DNA of 64,000 nt from Misgurnus anguillicaudatus (Eukaryota > Chordata > Actinopteri > Cypriniformes > Cobitidae): NCBI RefSeq assembly GCF_027580225.2, contig NC_073341.2, forward strand, positions 16,490,501 through 16,554,500. Reading direction: 5' to 3'. A model generated the notes under the pieces. It did no database searches and had not been told where the DNA came from. It worked only from the letters and a program-made list of their open reading frames with translations. The translations under genes and the position numbers were made by a program. Of this stretch, positions 48,322 through 61,190 are shown piece after piece (within the stretch, counting starts at the first letter, position 1; each line of letters opens with the position of its first letter).

Positions 48322-48477
48322 AATAATAAAGAGTGATTAAATTAAGATGCAAACATCTACAAATTTGGCAATGTTTTTAATCTATTGGTACCATTTTTAA
48401 GGCTACATGTCCAAACTATTTCAAACATTGCCAAATTTGTAGATGTTTGCATCGTAATTTAATCACTCTTTATTATT
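48322..48477. repeat. Central hairpin, 55-bp stem
   Basis: 48322-48376 and 48423-48477 are inverted copies with a single mismatch and a 46-nt loop. It may be a small MITE or a structural core of the foldback. Confidence 0.95.
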
Positions 48478-48771
48478 TTGCAGTCTTCGTTATGTACATC
48501 GAGCTATTGGTGGTGTTACAAGTTTACAGATTCAGACATAATGCTATCATCGCTGTTTCGTCGTGAAAGATTTAGTAAGTAAATCTAAAACATACTTTGC
48601 GTTGTTGTTTTAATCATCTAGCACTAATTTAAAGAGTTTGCCAAAATGTTGCATAAACTATAGAAATGAAACAATCTGTATTCACAAAAACAATCACAGA
48701 TATATGATGTCGCTTACAAAGAAAACAAGACGATTGATGAATGCAAAATATTGTCTGAGCAGATAGAACTA
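48478..48771. other. Single-copy spacer at the foldback centre
   Basis: The only part of the foldback interior that is neither arm nor array. A short frame starting at 48540 (MLSSLFRRERFS) runs into GTAAGT, like a first exon, but no continuation was found. Confidence 0.4.
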
Positions 48772-51757
48772 AGAACAAGTCTGAAGACTGCCCAAGTTTG
48801 AAAAGCATAAGTTTAAGAAAAATACACAAGTATGTGCATCTGATGAGTTTACAAAAAAAAATCTCAAACACAATTTGACACTAGCAAAGAAAACTTTGAA
48901 CAAATGTATGAAGAGACAAAAGTCTGATGAAGACTGACTAAGTTTGAAAAGCAAAAGTTTGTTTAAGAAAAATACGCAAGTGTGTACATGAGTTTACAAA
49001 AAAATCTCAAACAGGATTTGGCCCTAGTGAAGAAAAAACTTTGAACAGATGTGTGAAGAGACAAAAGTATGAAGACTGACTAAGTTTGAAAAGCAAAAGT
49101 TTAAGAAAAATACACAAGTGTGTACATGAGCCCACAAAAAATCCCAAACAGGACCCGACACCAGCGAAGAAAAACTTTGAACAAGTGTATGCAAAAGTAT
49201 GAAGACTGATTAAGTTTGAAAAGCAAAAGTTTAAGAAAAATACGCAAGTGTGTACATCTGATGAGTTTACAAAATCTCAGACACGGGTTGACACTAGCGA
49301 AGAAAAACTTTGAACAAATGTATGCAAAAGTCTGAAGACTGACTAAGTTTGAAAAGCAAAAGTTTAAGAAAAATACACACGTATGTACATGAGTTTACAA
49401 AAAAAAATCTCAAACAGGATTTGACCCAAGCGGAGGAAAAAACTTTGAACAACTGTATGCAATAGTATGAAGACTGACTAAGTTTGCAAAGCAAAAGTTT
49501 AAGAAAAATACACAAGTGTGTACATGAGTTTACAAAAAAAAATCTCAAACAGGATTTGGCCCTAGCGAAGAAAAAAAACTTTGAACAACTGTATGCAAAA
49601 GTCTGAAGACTGACTAAGTTTGCAAAGCAAAAGTTTAAGAAAAATACACAAGTGTGTACATGAGTTTACAAAAAAAATCTCAAACAGGATTTGGCCCTAG
49701 CGAAGAAAAAAACTTTGAACAGATGTGTGAAGAGACAAAAGTCTGAAGACTGACTAAGTTTGAAAAGCAAAAGTTTAAGAAAAATACACACGTATGTACA
49801 TGAGTTTACAAAAAATCTCAAACAGGATTTGACCCAAGCGAGGAAAAATTTTGAACAAATGTATGCAAAAGTCTGAAGACTGACTAAGTTTGAAAAGCAA
49901 TAGTTTAAGAAAAATACACAAGTATGTACATGAGTTTACAAAATCTCAGACACGGGTTGACACTAGCGAAGAAAAACTTTGAACAAATGTATGAAGAGAC
50001 AAAAGTCTGAAGACTGACTAAGTTTGAAAAGCAATAGTTTGTTTAAGAAAAATACGCAAGTGTGTACATCTGATGAGTTTACAAAAAATCTCAAACAGGA
50101 TTTGACGCTAGCGAAGAAAAACTTTGAACAAATGTATGATAAGACAAAAGTCTGAAGTCTGACTAAGTTTGAAAAGCAAAAGTTTAAGAAAAATACGCAA
50201 GTGTGTACATGAGTTTACAAAAAAATCTCAAACAGGATTTGACACTAGCAAAGAAAAAAACTTTGAACAGATGTGTGAAGAGACAAAAGTCTGAAGACTG
50301 ACTAAGTTTGAAAAGCAAAAGTTTGTTTAAAGGGACACTTCACCTATTTGCATTAAGCTGTGTATAGTTAGGAACCCAGTAATGATTTTGAATGGTCATG
50401 CATCATTCCCTCTGTCTCCCCTGAGACAGGAGAAATATGGATTTCAGTGTTGCACTTCCTTCTTTCAATGATGTAAAAATCATAATTTTGCATCATTGAA
50501 AGAAGGAAGTCCTATATCTTTGTAGAGACTAACACCCATTTTCTCAGTCAAATAGGCACCAAATTCTAAATTTATGTTACATTTTGACTACAAATATGAT
50601 CCACTTTTAATAAAGATTAATTTGTCCACGGGTGAAATGCTCCTTTAAGAAAAATACGCAAGTGTGTACATCTGACGAGTCCACAAAATCCCAGACACGG
50701 GCCGACACCAGCGAAGAAAAACTTTGAACAAATGTATGAAGAGACAAAAGTCTGAAGACTGTCTAAGTTTGAAGCAAAAGTTTAAGAAAAATACACATGT
50801 ATGTACATGAGTTTACAAAATCTCAGACACGGGTTGACACTAGCGAAGAAAAACTTTGAACAAATGTATGAAGAGACAAAAGTCTGAAGACTGACTAAGT
50901 TTGAAAAGCAAAAGTTTGTTTAAGAAAAATATGCAAGTGTGTACATGAGTTTACAAAAAATCTCAAACAGGATATGACACTAGCGAAGAAAAACTTTGAA
51001 CAAATGTGTGAAGAGACAAAAGTCTGAAGACTGACTAAGTTTGAAAAGCAAAAGTTTAAGAAAAATATGCAAGTATGTACATGAGTTTACAAAATCTCAG
51101 ACAGGATTTGACACTAGAGAAGAAAAACTTTGAACAAATGTATGAAGAGACAAAAGTATGAAGACTGTCTAAGTTTGAAAAGCAAAAGTTTAAGAAAAAT
51201 ACACAAGCGTGTGCATGAGTTTACAAAAAAATCTCAAACAGGATTTGGCCCTAGCGAAGAAAAACTTTGAACAAATGTGTGAAGAGACAAAAGTCTGAAG
51301 ACTGACTAAGTTTGAAAAGCAAAAGTTTGTTTAAGAAAAATACACAATCGTGTACATGAGTTTACAAAAAAATCTCAAACAGGATTTGACACTAGCGAGG
51401 AAAAAACTTTGAACATATGTATGCATAAGTCTGAAGACTGACTAAGTTTGAAAAGCAAAAGTTTAAGAAAAATACACAAGCGTGTACATGAGTTTACAAA
51501 ATCTCAGACACGGGTTGACACTAGCGAAGAAAAACTTTGAACAAATGTGTGAAGAGACAAAAGTCTGAAGACTGACTAAGTTTGAAAAGCAAAAGTTTAA
51601 GAAAAATACACAAGTATGTACATCTGATGAGTTTACAAAAAAATCTCAAACACGAATTGACGCTAGCGAAGAAAAACTATGAACAAATGTATGAAAAGAC
51701 AAAAGTCTGAAGACTGACTAAGTTTGAAAAGCAAAAGTTTGTTTAAGAAAAATACAC
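48772..51757 (+). repeat. Right tandem array of foldback, 20 ~140-bp units
   Basis: Twenty occurrences of the GAAGACTGACTAAGTTTG-type motif, spacing ~130-147 bp, interrupted once by a TTAA-flanked MITE. Small indels in A runs and optional blocks (GAAGAGACAAAAGTC, TTTGTTTAAG) give the variable length. Poly-Lys/Phe-type ORFs in it are not genes. Confidence 0.94.
50341..50644. mobile_element. piggyBac-like MITE (TTAA target)
   Basis: AGGGACACTTCACC and GGTGAAATGCTCCT are imperfect TIRs flanked by TTAA at 50337-50340 and 50645-50648. The interior has a strong inverted repeat (ACTTCCTTCTTTCAATGATG and its complement). It is present only in the right array, so it inserted after the array formed, or was lost on the left. 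Confidence 0.82.
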
Positions 51758-51930
51758 AAAACTAGGAACATCAGTAACAATGCATAGGTATAATATAATT
51801 TCATGTTTGCTTATTATGCGTTGATAGATGTTAACCTAAGTTGTATCTAACCCCACAGGCTGACCTAGGGCCTGTCCGTCACATAAAAATCCTGCCATTG
51901 ATCATTTGGGACCCCCACCACGTGATAACC

Positions 51931-52039
<109 letters not shown>

Positions 52040-54671
52040 ACACCCTCACAGTCTCTCACATCCCACGCCCTACTCTACGATTGCATAACACACACATACA
52101 TAAACTGACACGGACACGCACACAGACACGAACGCTACACGGTACGGCTCATATGACATTAGATATAAGTTTACTCAGACACCTCTAAAATGTTTGATTT
52201 TTTTCAAATGTTTAAATTTCTTAAACTTTAAAAACCTTATTTTTAATACCACAGATATGTGTGTGCATGTGCCTATTGCCCTAAGCAAAAGTAACTTGTT
52301 TTAATCAGAGACTTGGTTAAAGAAATGGCTAAATCTAAAATAAACTTTTATTTTGCCAGAGCGGACAGAATTACATTTATTAAGTTTATATGAACACACA
52401 CCCGGTTCGTTCTCTGGTCATCACCGGTGATCGACCTTTAATGCGCGTGAACAATAGATTGCGGTGCATGAACAGTTTCTCGGCGTTCGTGATGCAAATA
52501 AACTTTTATTTATGTTAAAATAAATACCCTTTAGTCTAAAGAAAAGAGTATTGGCGATCCCGTCCGGAGATTATGGACTCGGGGGCATTGCTTATACATG
52601 TACTGTATATTTCATTAAACAAATTCTTGGTGTTACAAACTTTTAGAACCTGAAGTGTTTGCCATAAAGGCGCTGGTGGACCACCTTAAATCTAAAATAA
52701 ACCTTTTACTTTTTGTCAACGGCTGTATTACACTTATTTTACCAACACGGAGTTTTAGGAACAATACGGGCCCCGCTGAACACCACCGCTGTTCAGACAC
52801 ACTGGGGTCTACTGGGTGGGTGATAACGGGTGGTGAGAATGAGAGACCGCTGGTAAAAACCAACCGTCCAGAAACTGAACGTCTTAGACATCAAACTTTT
52901 TTCACATCAATAAATATGACGAGCACTCGCGAGACAAAAAACACGCACTGGAATACCATGTTCAGGAAACCTTTTATTTTGACAATGCGTATCGTGTTAC
53001 ATTTATCGTAAATACACATGTACACACTCGGATGTTAGGTGACATTAATGAATTCAAACCACAAGAGGGGCTTAAATGTCTTAAAACGTTTAAAAGTTTC
53101 TTAACGACAGATATAAGAGCGCATCAGCGTAAGTTCTCTGTCGCCGTCGGTGCGCGCATTGCTGAACATGTTTTAATCACAGACTTGTTTAAAGAAACCC
53201 CTAAATCTAAAATAAAACCTTATTTTGTCAGAGCGGACAGAATTATATTTATTAAGTTTATTTTAAAACGGCAGATATGAACGCGCATCCACGGGTGTTC
53301 TCTGTTGTACCCACCGGGACTCGATCTTTAATGCATGAACAGTATGCTGTACATGAACAGATACACGGATCTCGATTAAACTTTTATTTAGTTTAAAATA
53401 AATAGACTTTGGTCTAAAGAATTGTCGGCCTCTGGTGGTTTTGGTACAATTCATTGCTATACATGTACTGAATATTTCATTAAATAAATTTGTGATGTTA
53501 CAAACTTTTAGATCCTGCAGTGTTTGCTATAAAATCTAAAATAAATCTTTTACTTTTTGTCAGAGTGACAGTATTACATTATTACCACCATGGTTTTAAA
53601 AGACTCTAACTACTTTACAATCCACCCCTGCTGTGAATTATCTCACGGACACACACACACACACGGTCATGAGAGCAGCTTGTGAACGTTGACTGATCAG
53701 AAAACTAAAGAAATAGATCGATAGAAAATATCAGATTTAAGTTTAACCATATACATCTAAAATGTTTGATTACTTATTGACTTTAAAGAAACTTTTGACA
53801 AAACAAACGTTTATATTCAACAGTATTTGGCATAAATGTGTGTCCGCTCCTCCTAAAATCTAAAATCATACTTTTGTCAGAGCATACATGATAAGATTCG
53901 TTGTATAATAATATACATACATGGTTTTAAGAAGTCAATAATAAAAAACCCTGAAGATGGGATGAAAACTTCTTAAAACATTTAAAAGTTTATTAAGGTC
54001 AGATATAAGTGCGCGTCAGCGTAAGGTCGCCGTCGGTGCGCGCATTCACATGTTTTAATCAGAGACTTGATTAAAGAAATCCTTAAATCTAAAATAAACC
54101 TTTACTTTTTGTCAGAGTGGCCAGCATTACATTTATTACGTTTATTTTAAAACTGCAGATATGCCCATACACCCGGCGCGTGCACCGGTGAGCGAGTTTT
54201 AATGCGCGTGAACATAGAGAGCGGGTGATGAAAAGACTCACGGTTAAATTTTTATTTAGTTTATAATAAACAGGTTTTCGTCTAAAGAACCACACAGGTC
54301 CGATGAACACCGACCCCGCTGTGAGACGCGCTGGGGCGAGACGCGCAGTGGGGGCGAGAGAGAGAGAGATCGCTGACAGCACAGGACCGCTTGTGAAACT
54401 ACGCAGTCTAAAACTATAAACTTTATTTTTGACAGCAATAAACATGACAACATAGGCTTGACATAAAACACACACACACACACAGAAATGACAACGAGCT
54501 GATTGACACATCGTAAAACACGCACGGTCCGGATACTCGCTGTCTAAAGCCCTTGATATACCATTCTCAAACCTAGACAGATTGTACAGCTTCAAAGGGG
54601 GTCATAAATCAATCAAATTTTGACATATACCGGTCCCTTACAACTACTGGCAGCAAAGTTTTTTTTACAGT

Positions 54672-55249
54672 GTAGATATTATACACTCTAAGTTGTGCTG
54701 AGATATTTCTAACCCAATGCTGGGTAAATATTGGACAGAACACATTGTGTTGTGTTATTAAAATTGGGGGACAGCTGTATGGTGATGTGACCCAAAGCTG
54801 ATGTTCATAATAATAAATTCTAAATAGAATACCATTTTACAGCACCCTAGTGGCAATTTTGGGAACATGACAGGAACCTATTTTTTAATGATAAAAATAC
54901 TGCAGGACTCTGAGACCAATGTGAGACCATCTACACTTTATTTTTATGGAATAAAGATATTTATAATATTTACAATATTTCAGTTACACTGCATTTGAAC
55001 TTTTCTTACTGTTGAACAAAAACAGTTGAACAAAAACATGTTAAATGAGTATACAGATTACATCTACAGTAATTTTATTTGAATTTTATAAATTTTATAA
55101 AAATATATCAATAAAACCTAAACCAATGTATTTACAAGTTTTTAATATTTTCAAGATCGAAGTGAGATCTTTAATCAAAACTTTCCCAATCAAACCTATT
55201 AGCTCCGCCCAACAGGAGGTCAGCCATTTTGAATGGTTTCAAAAGTGCA
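54672..55249. other. Repeat fragments between two elements
   Basis: Contains CTGGGTAAATATTGGACAGA at 54720-54739, which recurs almost unchanged near 55309, showing relation to the next element. Otherwise A+T-rich with no gene; the 70-codon ORF at 55045-55257 has no support. Confidence 0.45.
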
Positions 55250-55746
55250 CACTCTAAAAAACAATGGGTTAAAAACAACCCAAATTGGGTTGTTTTTAAC
55301 CTAACTGCTGGGTAAATATAGGACAGAACCCATATGGGGTTTAAATTAACCCAAGAAGTTGGGTTAATAATTTTAACCCAGCCAATGGGTTGTTTTTTCT
55401 ACCCAAAACTTGGGTTATTTTTTACTAAAATGATGGGTTAATTTGACTTCATAAATGGGTTAAAAATGTATATAGGGTTATTTTTATTCCTTTTAAGATT
55501 ATCATTTAAAATTAAAAACCACAAGATAAACAAACAGGTCAACATTGTATTAACTTTATTTTTCATTAATATTATTTAGCATATTACACTTTGTGTAATG
55601 TAACAAATACAATGTGTGTAACGTACACTTTGTACACAATAGCTCAATCAAAAATTCAGGAGATCATACAAAACTATAAATACAATAAATAATAAAATTC
55701 CATTTTTAAACAATTTCTTCACTTGCCTCTAATTGCAAAAGTGTAA

Positions 55747-55975
55747 GGGGTGGTTTCCCAGACAGGAATTGGCTAGTCCTTAGTTATTAATTAGGAAATA
55801 TAACAAGTTTGAACAAACATGTCTTAATAAAAACATTACTTGTGTGCATTTTGAGGGAAAACAAAGGGCACTGGTGAATTTTAAGATATGTCAGTGCAAG
55901 TAGTTTTCAGTTTGGACAGCTATTACATTTACTTTAGTCTAGGACTAGTCTAATCCTTGTCTGTGAAACCGCCCC
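55747..55975. mobile_element. MITE-like element, copy 2
   Basis: Same family as 28131-28372: ends GGGGTGGTTTC and GAAACCGCCCC, interior ACAAAGGGCACTGGTGAATT and CTAGGACTAGTCTAATCC shared with small differences. Confidence 0.8.
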
Positions 55976-56171
55976 TATATGTTTTAACATTTTTTAAAAA
56001 AATCATGAAATTCATAAAATACCTTTAAGAACAACTGTTTGTTACAAAGCAGTATTGTTTTAGTCTACATTATGAACACACACACAAAAAAAACTATGAA
56101 ATACAGCATTTTGCCAGTGTAACATTTCATAAACATGTCATTAATATTCATCAAGTAGTACTCTTCCTTAA

Positions 56172-56525
56172 AGGTGCTCTAAGCAAATTCACGCGTTTTA
56201 GCCCATAAAACATTTTTTGTTACATACAGCAAACATCTCCTCGGTATCTGCTTTCTGCCTGTCCGCTGATCAAACTGTAAAAAACGTGATCTCTGTAGAC
56301 AGCCTAGGCTGGACAAACTGCAAAAAAACAAAGTGGCCAAACCTACCATCAGAAAGGATAACAAAGTGTTCCAGCCAATTAACAACAAGAAGGATTTGGG
56401 GGTGAGGGTTGGGCGCATTCATGAAAGCACGGAAGGGAGGGGAGGAGTTAGCTACTCTCCGTTTGTTTGAAAACAGTTCAAACATCAACAAAAAGTAGCG
56501 TCACACAGATTCGCTTAGAGCACCT
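56172..56525. mobile_element. piggyBac-like MITE (TTAA target)
   Basis: AGGTGCTCTAAGC and GCTTAGAGCACCT are exact TIRs, flanked by TTAA at 56168-56171 and 56526-56529. The interior has two small opposed ORFs without features. Confidence 0.88.
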
Positions 56526-56529
56526 TTAA

Positions 56530-57829
56530 CCCTTGTGTGGTGTTCGTATTTTTGTTACTTAGACGATGTTTGTGGGTCTGGTGGACCCAGAGCCTTATTA
56601 GTATCTTAAACCAATGCAGTCATACAAATTTATGTAATATTGTTTACAGATGTTAACTTTAGCCTTATTGCAAGTAATATAGACAAAATTTATGGTTAAT
56701 ATTGGTAATTTACCACTGGTAGAGGACTATTTATAAATTAAAGTGCCATTCGTTTTTTGTGGTAATATGAAATTAAAGAATAAAAATCTATTCTGATCCA
56801 GATATTGGGGGGAAAATCATGTTTATCTTAAATAAGTTTAAATGAAACAAAGTTTTTCATCACTGTTGATGTTTAATTCTTTGAACTTTTTGAAATTGTA
56901 CACATTTTTGTCAGTTTACACAGCACAGGCCCCAACTGAACAGATGCCGTATCATAAGACATCATCCATACTGAACACATAACCTGTTCATGCCAGCCAA
57001 CACAACACATAAGAAGCACATTTTTACTGTGTAGTTGTGTTGTGTATGCATTTCTTGCATTTTTTACACATATATTGTGTCCCCCTTATGTTCACACACA
57101 TTGCAATACAATGTGTTGCTATTGGCCACAACTTAGAATGATGAAAATACATGGATAATATTTTACTTTCTCTATTATTCACTCTCTCACACACACTTGT
57201 TTGTGGGACATTTGGTCCCCACAACATGATAATAGCAGGTACACACACCATAGGTTTTGTAGTAAACCCATGGTTTTACAAATCGTAATCAATATAACAT
57301 ATAACCATGATTTTACTACAATAAAACTATGGATTTTTTTGTAAGGGAGATAATGGTAAAATGTAGAATGGTTCCTGTTAGACAGAAGTTAAAGTGTTTG
57401 GGACAGTAGGTACAGACAAATGTTCATGCATGATATATAACATCTTGTATCCTTGCGGCATTACAGCAAGAGCAAAAGGACAAAACTCTGACAAGTATTC
57501 ATCACATATGTACAGACATATATACAAACACACTCATGCACTCACAGGAGTCCCAGTTAAGAGAAAAACAAATTGAAGTTACATAGCACATTCAATTTTT
57601 ACACTCTTTTATTACCCCCGGGTCCAGTGGACCCGAACACCACATATGTAATATAAATGTGTAGGGGGGTGTACAGTGTACAGTAATTATAAAGTTGTTT
57701 ATTTTTATGTTCTTCATAGAAAATGAGCCAAGGCCAATGAATCTGAGGTTGAAACAACAATGAATTGCATAATTTTTCTTTCAGTAAACATTAAAAACGG
57801 GTCCCACAGACCCGAACACCACACAAGGG
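56530..57829. mobile_element. 1.3-kb piggyBac-like element (TTAA target)
   Basis: CCCTTGTGTGGTGTTCG at 56530 and CGAACACCACACAAGGG ending 57829 are exact TIRs. TTAA at 56526-56529 is shared with the preceding MITE, and the other TTAA is at 57830-57833. Internal GGTCCAGTGGACCCGAACACC near 57621 is another TIR-like copy. There is no transposase. Confidence 0.88.
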
Positions 57830-57927
57830 TTAAGTCTGTAAAAAAAAACTAAAATGATAACTCTTGTTCCTGAAACCCAGTCTATTCAAAAAAACCTCTT
57901 GTCATTTACTTGCAAGAATGTAGTGCT

Positions 57928-58898
57928 TCAACTACCCCAATCAAAGTGCCTTGTCCAAAGTTTTTCCTCCAAGGAGTACGAATGCCTGGGACTCATGTGT
58001 CCATTTTCAAGTGACAGGAAATAAGGGTAAAGTCCTGATGCTTCAGCCTGCTGGAGATACTCCATCATATTTGTTCCAACCTAAAGGACACACAATGCAA
58101 ATGAGTTAAAGTGAAACTTGGGGGGTGTCGGGGTGTGGGTATGGGTTTGGGAGTTATTACACCTTGATCTTGCCCACTTTAAGACAGCCACTAACATAAT
58201 GTCCCAAACTTTTGAATGGTAGTTTATTTAAATACCTGGTAAATAAAGTATTAAAGTACATTTCTTGATTTGTACTTACAGGCTGAATGTCGATGAAAGC
58301 TTTTTTGCCATCATCAATGCTGGGCCTGACTTTTTCTGGCAGTTTTGAAGGGTGGAGGTGGACGCAAAACAGGGAGCAGCTTTAATGCAAGATATCCCTT
58401 TGCATCTGTAGCAGAAGAAATTGAAAAGCAATATGTTCAGATAATGTCGGTTAACTGTCTGCGTTTCAAATAAATGAAGATGAGTGGAGAAAGTGCTAAA
58501 TCTCCCAACAGCAATAATTGCCAAAAATTTTCTTCATTAATTTATCAGTGGGTGTCTTTATTAAATTGCTATTAGTAAATCTGGCCCATAATATCAAAAT
58601 AGTGGAGAAACTTTACCTTGTGTCATCTCCTCAACTGAACATGGAAGCTTTGCTTCTGGTTTAGAAAAATGCAAGATCCTATCGGTATATCAAGGGAGCC
58701 ATGTCTCGAAGAGTTTTGGAGCTGCATCCTGGTGTAATGTGTAAAAGTCTTGTGCAATCTAAATGCAAAAATAACAAAAAAAACAACTTCTAAAAAAAAG
58801 ACTTAATAAAACTCTTTTACCATATGATAAAGACAGTATATTAACGTACCATTTCTGGGGTAGTTAGCCTAGGAAACTCATGGAAACACGGACCACCA
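57928..58898 (-). pseudogene. Broken four-exon gene carried by a DNA element
   Basis: Minus-strand exons with GT-AG borders and matching phases: about 58898-58850 (ends TTPEMV-like, donor GTACGT), 58758-58617 (starts IAQDFYTLHQDAA, donor GTAAAG), 58405-58280 (starts DAKGYLALKLLPVL, ends AFIDIQP, donor GTAAGT), 58080-57928 (starts VGTNMMEYLQQAE, ends HFDWGS and TGA). The second listed exon contains an in-frame TGA after ETWLP, and the third needs a one-base frame change within a run of A before VRPSIDDG. The style recalls multi-exon genes repeated through cyprinid genomes, but I cannot name the family. More 5' exons were not found. It is likely a former gene of the 55250-61424 element. Confidence 0.7.
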
Positions 58899-58967
58899 AA
58901 AAAACAGAAAAACACAAACTTTTAGCTGTAGGTGATGCATTTTTTTCTATCAATATAGATAATAGAC

Positions 58968-59160
58968 CAGGGGTGGCGAACATTGGTCCTGGAGAGCCGC
59001 AGCCCTGCAGTTTTTAGCTCCAACCCTGATTAAACCTCACCCTTCTGAAGGTTTCTAGTAATTATTTAGACCTTGATTACCTGTTCAGGTGTGTTTGATT
59101 AGAGCTGGACCTAAACTCTGCAGGACTGCGGCTCTCCAGGACTGACGTTCGCCACCCCTG
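58968..59160. mobile_element. 193-bp hAT-type MITE
   Basis: CAGGGGTGGCGAAC and GTTCGCCACCCCTG are perfect 14-bp TIRs, with an exact 8-bp duplication TAATAGAC at 58960-58967 and 59161-59168. The interior (CTGGAGAGCCGCAGCCCTGC, AGGACTGCGGCTCTCCAG) is itself inverted. Perfect ends suggest a fairly young insertion. Confidence 0.95.
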
Positions 59161-59168
59161 TAATAGAC

Positions 59169-60109
59169 CATTCATACTCATTCATTTGTTTAGGTGATTT
59201 CAAATGTAAACATTGGCTTTCAGAGATCATGCACCCGCCTTTAATTCACTTGTCACCACCTGCTGGCATTAATGTTGTACTAAAGAGAAACTATATTTGA
59301 AGCATTGTCACTGTCGAAAAGAAGATTTAATCTCTTTTGATCGTTTTCGTAGACAGCAGTGTTAATATCTGAACTATAAAGATTTATTCCAGTACTTCTG
59401 GAATAAGTACTGGAATAACATATATCTGAATGTTTGTTTCATACACGTAAACTGCTTTCGCTGGATAAGCACGGATGCAGATTTGAATGTCACAGAGTGT
59501 GATTAACTTAGGGTTTAATGGACATATTAAAGTTAGTTGAATCTTATAATTTACAAACAACTTCCGGTAAACTCGGCTAATAATAAATAACAACAGTCTT
59601 TTTAGAGTAGTTAATTTCTGATACCAAGCAAAATAAACAACAAGTAAATTACCTCAGTTCTTATTTCATAGCTAAAGCGTATAAAAACTACACTGAGCTA
59701 ACGTTGCTAAGTAAAATGTGTATTATAATGTATACAATGTTAACTACAAATCGGCTATTGCCATCTCCCCCTGCTTTTAGGAAACCAAAACATTTGTTAT
59801 TTTTGACGAGGTAATTTGTTCCAGAATTGAATTAATTTGAGGCACTAGTCAGACCATTAAACCGGAAGTAAAGACCAGACGCGTACCGCGACACACGTGC
59901 GTCCGATGAAACGGTCTATACTCATAATAATAAAGTATAATTATAGTCCAATGTTAATCGCCATTATTACCATATTAAATACATTGTCCAACGTTACCCC
60001 GTTCTGTGGTAAAAAACGCGCATCTGCTCACAAAAAGTTATTTCAAGCACTCGACTGATGTTGTTGACTAAACGTAATGAAATGCCCTCGTTGTTGGACA
60101 ACACTTTTG
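59169..60109. other. A+T-rich element interior
   Basis: No gene or repeat could be supported. A short inverted repeat TCCAGTACTTCTGGAATAAGTACTGGAATA lies near 59387-59416 (described by its halves CCAGTACTT and AAGTACTGG). Confidence 0.4.
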
Positions 60110-60526
60110 CCTATAGACCCCTTCAAGGTCTGTAAACATTGAATGACTATCGGGTGCGCGCGCAGCATGGGGTCAAACTGTTCATACAATCGAGGCTTTA
60201 AAATTTAATCTAACAGGGCTGAAAAATTATGACTTACCTCAAATGAAGTGAGCACTACAAACACAAGCCTCTTTGATATTTGCATTGTCTCAGTCTGCAC
60301 GTTAATTGCTTGCAGCCGCGGATGTTGTATTTTTTTGTTTTTGAGATTCTGCATGAATCACGAAAACTTAACGGAAGACCTGGTGCGATTTTCAGAGCCC
60401 ACGACGTAAGTAGGCATTTTTTACGATACCGAATAACACGCAACTCAATCTGCTGTAATGACTTTTCTGACCCTGACATGCGCAGTGGGAACCGACTGTG
60501 ACATGAACGGTGAAGGGGTCTATAGG
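60110..60526. mobile_element. 417-bp MITE with 16-bp perfect TIRs
   Basis: CCTATAGACCCCTTCA at 60110-60125 and TGAAGGGGTCTATAGG at 60511-60526 are exact inverted repeats. The target duplication is not obvious. Overlapping opposite-strand ORFs inside are not genes. Confidence 0.8.
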
Positions 60527-61190
60527 TATCGATTCAATGATACAAAGACAAATACAGACCTTTATTTCACCAGAAAAGAACCGCTGAAGAATGTCTGCTT
60601 GTAAAGTCCTGCTGACAATCCAAAATCCCCGCGACAGATGATCCAGCAACTGGGTTGTTTTGACCCAGCAGCACTGCTTTACAGCGGGGAATGGGCTGCT
60701 TTAACTGTTCGTGTACAAAAAATGGTTTTCAGAAATTAATTACCAGAGATTTGTTACGGGCTGTAATTGTCAAAAATCTCATTTTAATAATCTGAAAAAG
60801 CAAAGAATGCATTTACTTTAACTTACATTAATCTCGTTTTAAGTTAACAGTTAACTGGGCTTTGAAGTAACGTATAACCTTAGTTAAGAAAAAAACTTAA
60901 GGCTTTGTCCAAAGGGGACCTTTAAAACATTAAACAAAAAACAGTAGAAAATGTTTTTACTATCCAACGGGGATATCAAACAAGCCAACCTAAACGAACG
61001 AAGCTGGCAGCGTATTTAATGCCATGTAAAACTGAATGTAATGGCACTTACGTCTTTATATAGCCCTCGGTATTATGATACGTGTACAAATAGGTTTAAA
61101 AATATATGCTATATGAATAAATATGTTGATACGAACCTTATTTCTCCAAATATTAGTGTGCGTTGCATCCACCTCAAATTCAGTCAGCCC
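60527..61190. other. Interior of the GGGTTA-ended element, right side
   Basis: Holds a short GGGTTGTTTTGACCCAGCAG segment near 60652 related to the element ends. No gene is seen. Confidence 0.4.

Noticed and set aside
60255..60649. Overlapping ORFs on both strands of a MITE
   Set aside because: They cross the MITE end at 60526 and have no recognisable protein features.
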